A stretch of 64,000 nt of DNA, from the NCBI GenBank assembly GCA_002917775.1, contig KZ627156.1:518909-582908 (forward strand), in the 5' to 3' direction. Position 1 is the stretch's first letter. Each line of letters starts with the position of its first letter. The notes beneath the pieces were generated by a model, which saw nothing but the letters and a program-made list of their open reading frames with translations, had not been told where the DNA came from and made no database searches. Of the stretch, positions 56,125 to 64,000 are shown piece after piece. Both the position numbers and the translations under genes were made by a program. The DNA is from Glaciozyma antarctica PI12 (taxonomy: Eukaryota > Basidiomycota > Microbotryomycetes > Kriegeriales > Camptobasidiaceae).

Positions 56125-56793
56125 GGGACGTCGAGGCTTCGCAGGCGACCAAATCTCGTTCCTCCTTCCCCTCGCTCAACCTTCGTCGCCGACGTGCCCC
56201 ACCTCCTCCATCGTCAACCCCCACCACCTGTATCCCACTCGGATTGCTCCTCTTCGGCATGCACATGATTCGGAATCCCCGCCACCTCCCACTTCCATTT
56301 CTCTATACACTAAGGCTTCCCTCCAACACGCTCGATACCCTTTCCACGCACGCAGAATCTCCTTCGGTACATTTTTACCTCGTCTTGCAGTCAACCTCCC
56401 CTCTACAACGGCAGACCCCCTCGCTCCCTCCTTGAACTCTCTGGATAGCTCTCGAATTCGAGTGTATTAGTTCTACTGTCCTCAGAGAATGATTCGTACC
56501 CGTGGGCTGTGTGGAGAGAGGAGCAGAAGAGCCATGGAGAGATCAGCGGGAGAAAGACTCGGAGGCGACGCGACTTGGGCGCGCGTGGGAGCTTTCTCTC
56601 TTCGCTCCACCCCACAACCTTGAAACAGCAAAGTGCTGCTCAGCCAGTGCTAGCAGTCTCTCTACAACCGCCCCAGTCCCTCAGGCACCCCCTCGACACC
56701 TACAGCACGAAACGCCATCGCGTCGACCCCTTCAGGCCACAGCTGAGCCCCTCGCTCTCTCCTCCCCCTCTGCTCCCCAAGGGCTCCCCACTA
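56125..56793. other. Region between the unknown protein gene and SMC3
   Basis: About 0.7 kb with a 3' UTR and the SMC3 promoter and leader. Open frames here are Pro/Ser-rich and show no domain. Confidence 0.5.
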
Positions 56794-61665
<4,872 letters not shown>

Positions 61666-61890
61666 TCTCTGATAGCTTTTCCCCTTGTGTTGTACTCCGT
61701 CCTTAGCTGTTTCCGTAAACTCGTCTACTCCTCACCGTCGTCGTCTCGTCGTCGTCGTCGCGCGAGAGAGAAATCTGGGGAGAAAATAAGAAAACGCTCC
61801 AGGGCGGGGCTTTGGTGAGCTTACTCCAGGGCCTCGTCACCTTCGTCCCTGTCCTTCCCACCTCACCCGAGACGACACTCTTAACACGAA

Positions 61891-63570
61891 ATGGCACCTC
61901 TAGAAGCAACGATGCTCGTGCTCGACAACAGCCAGTTCTCAATCAACGGCGACTACTCTCGTAAGACCTCTCTCCAGCTCTCCATCCCCAGCAGCCTCAC
62001 TGACCACCTCCCGCAGCTACTCGCCTAGCAGCTCAGGCGGACGCGGTCCACATCATCTTTAACAGCAAGCTCAATGGCAACCCGGAGAACGAGGTCGGAC
62101 TCATGGTGATGGGGGGCAAGGCGTAAGTCAACGCGGCTTGGAGCTGAGGGAGGTCGGAGGAGCNNNNNNNNNNNNNNNNNNNNNNNNNNNNNNNNNNNNN
62201 NNNNNNNNNNNNNNNNNNNNNNNNNNNNGGGGGGGGGGACCGACGCGGAGCTTGCTCGTGGTGCTGGGCTGGGACTCTTGGTGATGGGATCCGACCTTGG
62301 AGGACGAGCGGTAGGTAGGAGCTGTGACGGGGCGTGGGCGGGGCAGAGGTGGCCTGGCGGAGAGGCGACCGCGCTCGAGCAGTCACCACTGGGCGGAGAA
62401 GCTGACCAAATCTTCTCTCCTACAGTCCTGAAGTCCTTGTGACACCTACACAGGACGAGGGGAAGCTCATCGCCGCTCTCCACGAGGTTCCTCAAGGCGG
62501 CGGCGCCGATCTCAGCACCGGTATCGCAGTAGCGCAGGTGAGCTGGCTGAGCTGCTCTTCGAGTGGAAGGAAGCTGAGCTCTCTCCCTACGCGCAGCTGG
62601 CTCTCAAGCACCGTCAGAACAAGAACCAACGCCAGCGGATCATCGTCTTTGTCGGCTCTCCTCTGAGCGAGACTACCGCCGCGCTTGTCAAGGTGCGCTG
62701 ATCCCATTCAGCTCAGTAGCTCTACGGTGCTGACCCGCCTCTACACAGCTCGGCAAGAAGATGAAGAAGAACAACGTCGCGATCGACATCATCTCATTCG
62801 GTACCGCCGCCGACGAGCTCTCCGCCCAACCCTTCCCCCTCCCCACCCCCGCCGCCTCCTCCTCCACCGACGCCTCTGCCGCCCCCGAAACGAACGAGAC
62901 GAAGCTGATCGCCCTGCATGAGGCGGTCAACTCGTCCGACAACTCGCACTACCTTGCCGTCGAGCCAGGACCTCACCTCCTTTCTGAGAGGATCGCAGCG
63001 AGCGCGATCCTGCGTGGCGAGGGTGGAGATGCGGGAGCTGGAGAAGATGGAGCTGGAGGAGCTGGTGGAGACGAGTACGGCGTGGACCCTAACCTCGACC
63101 CCGAGTTGGCGATGGTACGTGCTCCCCCTTCCCTGGAGCCCGAACCACGGCTAACACATTGCGCTAGGCTCTCCGAATGAGTCTAGACGAGGAGCGCGCG
63201 CGTCAAGCAGCTGTTACTGCCGCTTCAGCACCCACGCCTCTCGAGACCGTCCCCGAGGTCTCCTCCGCTCCTTCTGCCGTCCCCGCCCTCGCGAACGTCG
63301 ACGCCATGCAGACGCCGGTTAAGAAGGAGGAGATTATCGAGGACGTTGGGATGGGAGAGATGGACGAGGATGATGATTTGGCGAGGGCGTTGGCGCTTTC
63401 GAGAGGAGATGATGTCGAGATGGAGGATGCGGGAGAGGAGGACGAGGATGCCGAGACTGCGGCTGCTAGTGAGTGGTTCTTAGAGCTCTTTGAGGACCGG
63501 GAGCTGATGGGTTCGTTCGTGTGCAGTCGCGTTGAGCATGAAGGAGTCGGAGGAGAACGACGGCAAGTGA
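61891..63570 (+). CDS. RPN10: 26S proteasome ubiquitin receptor RPN10 with three UIM-like motifs
   Basis: Rpn10 binds ubiquitin chains at the 19S particle. The start MAPLEATMLVLDNSQFSING is at 61891. The VWA domain continues with LAAQADAVHIIFNSKLNGNP, ENEVGLMVMGGK, PEVLVTPTQDEGKLIAALHE, GADLSTGIAVAQLALKHRQN and QRIIVFVGSPL, then IDIISFGTAADEL. Three ubiquitin-interacting motifs follow: DPELAMALRMSLDEERAR, DDDLARALALSRGD and, formed across the last intron, ETAAAIALSMKESEEN. The stop is at 63568-63570. An assembly gap lies inside the intron after VMGGK, so the coding part looks complete. The length is about 385 residues; the Asp/Glu-rich stretch between UIM2 and UIM3 is longer than in budding yeast. 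Confidence 0.95.
62164..62228. other. RPN10: Assembly gap (65 N) in an RPN10 intron
   Basis: The gap is followed directly by ten G (62229-62238), so a G-rich tract probably stopped sequencing. Coding sequence on both sides is in order, so no exon loss is indicated. Confidence 1.
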
Positions 63571-63784
63571 GGTCGCTAGTAGGAATGTGAATCGCAACTC
63601 GCTGGTTTTGATCGATATCGCGAAGGGGGATGTTGCGTTGTAGACGAGAGCAGTGAGTGAGGCAGCAACCGTCGCTCTCAAGGAGCTGCCTTGCGCTCCG
63701 GGTCTCAATCTCTCGCGCTCTCGTAGCCGCCTCGTTTTGGTCGTCAACTGGCTAGCAACAAGTTGTACAAATCTACAACACCAT

Positions 63785-64000
63785 CTACTCCCCTACTTCC
63801 TTCAATAATTCGAGCATCTGGCTCACCGCCTCTAAATGCCACGCAATCCTCCCACTCGTCCCCCACCTCACCCTCCCCAACGCCGCCAGCTCCACAAAGC
63901 TCTGTCCTACTTCGGTCGTATGCTGCGCCAGCGAGATGGAGAGTGACGAAAGGGGGGTCGAATGCGAAAGGAGGAGGTGGAGGCCAAAAATGGAGATGGA
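63785..64000 (-). CDS. C-terminal part of an unidentified gene (cut by window edge)
   Basis: A minus-strand frame enters at the right edge and ends at TAG 63785-63787. The tail reads SLAQHTTEVGQSFVELAALG, then RVRWGTSGRIAWHLEAVSQM and LELLKEVGE. It is helical and varied in composition, unlike neighbouring low-complexity shadows, so it is probably real. No family was recognised. It converges on RPN10, with 214 bp between stops. Confidence 0.5.
   Translation of the reverse strand, partial: SISIFGLHLLLSHSTPLSSLSISLAQHTTEVGQSFVELAALGRVRWGTSGRIAWHLEAVSQMLELLKEVGE

Overview
The window is nuclear DNA of a basidiomycete fungus, most likely a GC-rich red yeast of the Pucciniomycotina (Rhodotorula/Rhodosporidium or a relative). 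The evidence is a high GC content, about 25 closely packed protein genes on both strands, and genes cut by many introns of roughly 45-120 nt. Introns mostly start GTGCGT, GTGAGT or GTACGT and carry a CTGAC, CTAAC or CTGAT branch site 10-30 nt before the acceptor. The proteins include fungal types such as RSC9, TAF1 without a bromodomain, a hybrid histidine kinase and sulfiredoxin. The genus is inferred, not shown. I found no virus-like element and no CRISPR array.

Layout. 0-8.1 kb (minus): glycogen phosphorylase N-terminus (cut by the left edge), RSC9, SPB1 rRNA methyltransferase (with a 160-base gap). 8.6-12.5 kb: pantothenate kinase (plus) facing the pyruvate dehydrogenase E2 subunit (minus). 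13.4 kb: an intron-containing initiator tRNA-Met. 14.5-20 kb (minus): a PPR protein and an HRR25-type casein kinase I. 20.8-23.7 kb: a small rearranged area with sulfiredoxin head-to-head with an LEA-like protein gene, a small coiled-coil gene, and an inverted partial copy of the last two. 23.9-33.6 kb: an SGNH-domain membrane protein, a UBE2O-type ubiquitin ligase, a four-helix membrane protein, RPB6 and a myosin light chain. 33.8-44.3 kb: TAF1 converging on a golgin-like coiled-coil gene, then a MARVEL-type membrane protein. 44.7-50.2 kb: a hybrid sensor kinase, a 458-bp hAT-type MITE in its upstream region, and an unknown protein. 51.4-64 kb: adenosine kinase, SWI5, an unknown protein, SMC3, RPN10 and the end of an unidentified gene.

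Most genes are housekeeping and do not form one pathway. Loose themes are transcription and chromatin (RSC9, TAF1, RPB6), chromosome maintenance (SMC3, SWI5), ubiquitin and proteasome (UBE2O homolog, RPN10) and CoA/acetyl-CoA supply (CAB1, PDH E2). The most unusual observations concern gene structure: a start codon split by an intron, exons of 9, 10 and 15 nt, two GC-AG introns required by reading frame, an intron in initiator tRNA, an intact-ended MITE with an 8-bp target duplication, and a recent inverted gene-fragment duplication. Several models have uncertain 5' ends or a frame break, and these are stated.
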